From the NCBI GenBank assembly GCA_039881145.1, contig JAYKKI010000038.1, forward strand, positions 1,928,501 to 1,992,500: 64,000 nucleotides of DNA. Reading direction: 5' to 3'. Below, one piece after another: positions 61,804 through 64,000 of this stretch (positions are counted from its first letter, which is position 1; each line of letters begins with the position of its first letter). The notes under the pieces are model-generated. The model was not told where the DNA came from and searched no databases. It saw nothing but the letters and a program-made list of their open reading frames with translations. Source of the stretch: Druceiella hillmani (taxonomy: Eukaryota; Arthropoda; Insecta; Lepidoptera; Hepialidae). A program made the translations under genes and the position numbers.

Positions 61804-61860
61804 TTCGTCATGGACTAAACAAGACTGGAATAGTGTTTTATTCTCCGATAAAGCTCATCA
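61804..61860 (+). mobile_element. 57-base Tc1-like fragment between two (CA)n tracts
   Basis: The bases match 5168-5224 of the Tc1-like remnant at about 50 of 57 positions, including CAAGACTGGAATAGTGTTTTA. The match covers the part encoding the residues before and around the first catalytic Asp, where the GAT-GAA of the intact motif is GAT-AAA here. Nothing of the transposase is visible beyond either microsatellite. Confidence 0.85.
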
Positions 61861-61865
61861 AGCCG

Positions 61866-61902
61866 CGCACACACACACACACATGTACACACACACACAC
61901 AC
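61866..61902. repeat. (CA)n microsatellite, right block
   Basis: Two ACAC runs separated by ATGT, directly after the Tc1-like fragment. Confidence 0.94.
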
Positions 61903-62184
61903 TTAAATGTACCTAGTATAACTTTTCAAAGAGGCAAAAATATCGTGAATTTGTCAAAAATGTATCTAGATCAATCCTAAATAAAATTCTAAAAAAAGAC
62001 TTATAGTGTCCTCGTAAGTATCCTTTTCGTATGAAAATAAAGGGGAGGAGGGGAGTATACTTCATTTGCTTGCTTAAAATTTCCCACATGAATATTTTTG
62101 AAGTTTAATTATTGAAATGTATGCAGGTTAATTTATTTTACTATTATGCCCATTTAACATTTCCATGTCATACGGTTAACACAA

Positions 62185-64000
62185 AAAACGCTGTGACTCA
62201 CACACAGACAATATGAACAAGAGAATTATTTTATTATTTTTTATTTTCTTTTGAGGTATAAAATTCTGACAATAAATACCATATAACGGGTTTATAAAAT
62301 ATATCATTAGCATCATGTTACCAATAAATATAAAAACATTGCATATGCATAAAATTTAAGATTTTTTTAAAACGCTTTTAAATGCGTTTGACCATTTAAA
62401 ACCGTTTTAAATAAGGCAGTAAGTAGAAGCAAGTGGCAAGTAAGTGGAAATAGGTGTTAACTATTATAAGCTACACAAATATAGCTGGTAATATATTATT
62501 ATAATAAAACACAATATTTTAGTACTTATTTTATCAGGTTTTTCATTTTCCATCGAGAGAAGTATTTAGTATCGAATTAAGTAGAGGACGAAAATTATCG
62601 AGCTGTGTGTGATTGGTTCATTGAACTAATTTAAGGAAAGTATAATAAATATTTTGTAAATTTTCACATTTCGTCCCTACATTAAGGAAGAAGTGAAGTG
62701 AAGTAAATAAAAGTAGTTCATATATTGAACTTTTTTTTTGGCTTCTATTAATTCAGTTGATTTTACCTTGCTGAGTAGCAAATAAAGACATTTTCCATTC
62801 GATTACTAGTTAGAGTAAGAATGATAAAGATGATAATATCTTTTTTATTTCCCGGAGAAAAATTATTTGTATCTGCCACGATTTTGACTCAAATTCACAC
62901 CATATCTTAGTAAAATATGTACCATTTCTAATCAAGACCGTCACAGTTAATTGTCATATTAGATTTCGTAACTCGTGTATTAGAGGAGGACGTAGTTGTG
63001 TACATAATAATTTACGATTTTATGGCGATGGCTTATCATAATATTGGATATGTGAAGTATTATAGAAATTACCGGCTAATCAAGCGAACATTATAAGGCA
63101 TAAGCTACAATGAAAGTCAAATATTACTTAGCCACAACACCATTAAACCTAAGACTGAGAAATTATTTAGTACTTAATAAATATTTACGAGTCATTTTGA
63201 CTTATCATTGGTGTAGTTGAATCTTGCTGAATATACTGAGAACAAAAACATTGATGTATCGACTTCCAATAAAGGCATGAAACATATTTTAAACTCGAAG
63301 CAGATTAAATATTTAACGAAAATTGAAATAGATAAAATATTTAATGCATTAAATATGTAACTGGAAAAAACTAAATTAAGATATTAAGCGGTCAATACAG
63401 ATTGATGTTATTACATATGAATAAGTATTTTTAAAATTTTAAACTATAGTACATTAAACGCTCCACTGCAGGTCATTGATAATGTTTGTATCGTAAGTTT
63501 AGCAATGGATTATATTTTACTATCACCTTAATACCCAACATCTTTTAGTCCCACTTGGATATTTTTATACATTCTTATATTAGAACCATAATGGTTCTTT
63601 ATAACTTACTCACTGTTTATTTGTCTTTTAAAGACGACTATGAATTATGGTTCCAATTTAAATATTTTACGCACTTAATGCAAATTGTTGTAAAACGGCT
63701 CTGTTTTAAACCCGAAATTAAGCTTTTAGCTTTTATTATATAAACCAATTCTACTATTTCTCAATCAAAACTGACGTCGCACGAATAAAATTGAATGATA
63801 ATATAATACTTACTTACATGTATTCTTTTGAAAATAAGAATGTTTTTCCTACGTATTAAAAACAAACTCTACGCATTTAAAACAATTTTTTTACATCATT
63901 TATTATAATTGACGTTACCAGTAACGATTTGTACGAAGTAGGCATTAGTGGTTATGTTTTAATCATCTAATTAAAATTCGTGACGTAAAACTAATTTAAA
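62185..64000 (-). repeat. Inverted duplication, copy B (empty site, runs off window)
   Basis: The reverse complement aligns with 44204-48486 minus the pogo-like element. The uninterrupted AATGATAAGT (RC, + strand 63200-63209) marks the target before insertion. Homology begins at about 62185 (TGACTCACACACAG) and is still present at the last base, so the unit continues beyond the window. Small open frames here, such as 63555-63743, have no motif. Confidence 0.85.

Overview
The window looks like non-coding, repeat-bearing DNA from an AT-rich animal genome, most probably an insect. I base this on the base composition, the long (TA)n, (CA)n and (CT)n microsatellites, the lack of long open reading frames, and the mix of transposon families (copia, hAT, Tc1, mariner, a DD41D element, piggyBac, a pogo-like element, non-LTR elements). 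I recognise no intact gene of any kind, no host exon, no tRNA or rRNA and no CRISPR array. Every coding stretch I can name is a decayed transposase or retrotransposon protein.

Layout: 1-3438 is a minus-strand Ty1/copia element, broken by frameshifts and an integrase deletion, with a 267-bp foldback element inserted in its gag (2890-3156). 5170-5790 is a Tc1-like transposase remnant. 12873-15644 is a hAT element. 18385-19699 is a structurally complete but mutated DD41D mariner-type element with a TA duplication. 20420-20800 is an RTE-like 3' fragment. 30033-30500 is a mariner fragment. 38200-41790 is a minus-strand non-LTR element split by a piggyBac element (39081-41363). 44783-47438 is a pogo-like element with a PHD-type tail and an internal inverted rearrangement. 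53259-53443 is a second, shorter copy of the foldback family. The remaining DNA is AT-rich with microsatellites, short palindromes and small tandem duplications.

Two observations stand out. First, the foldback family carries a hammerhead-ribozyme-like core (CTGAAGA, stem II, GAAAC, short loop, GTC) in each arm of the complete copy, has target-site duplications of different lengths (12 and about 11 bp), and is related at core level to motifs known from Penelope-like elements. Second, about 1.6-1.8 kb is present twice in opposite orientation (44204-48486 and 62185-64000, the second running off the window). The second copy is an empty site that fixes the ends of the pogo-like insertion and shows it came after the duplication.

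Nothing here works as a gene network. The biology is a layered record of transposon insertion, nesting and decay. Percent identities and family assignments were judged by eye and not computed.
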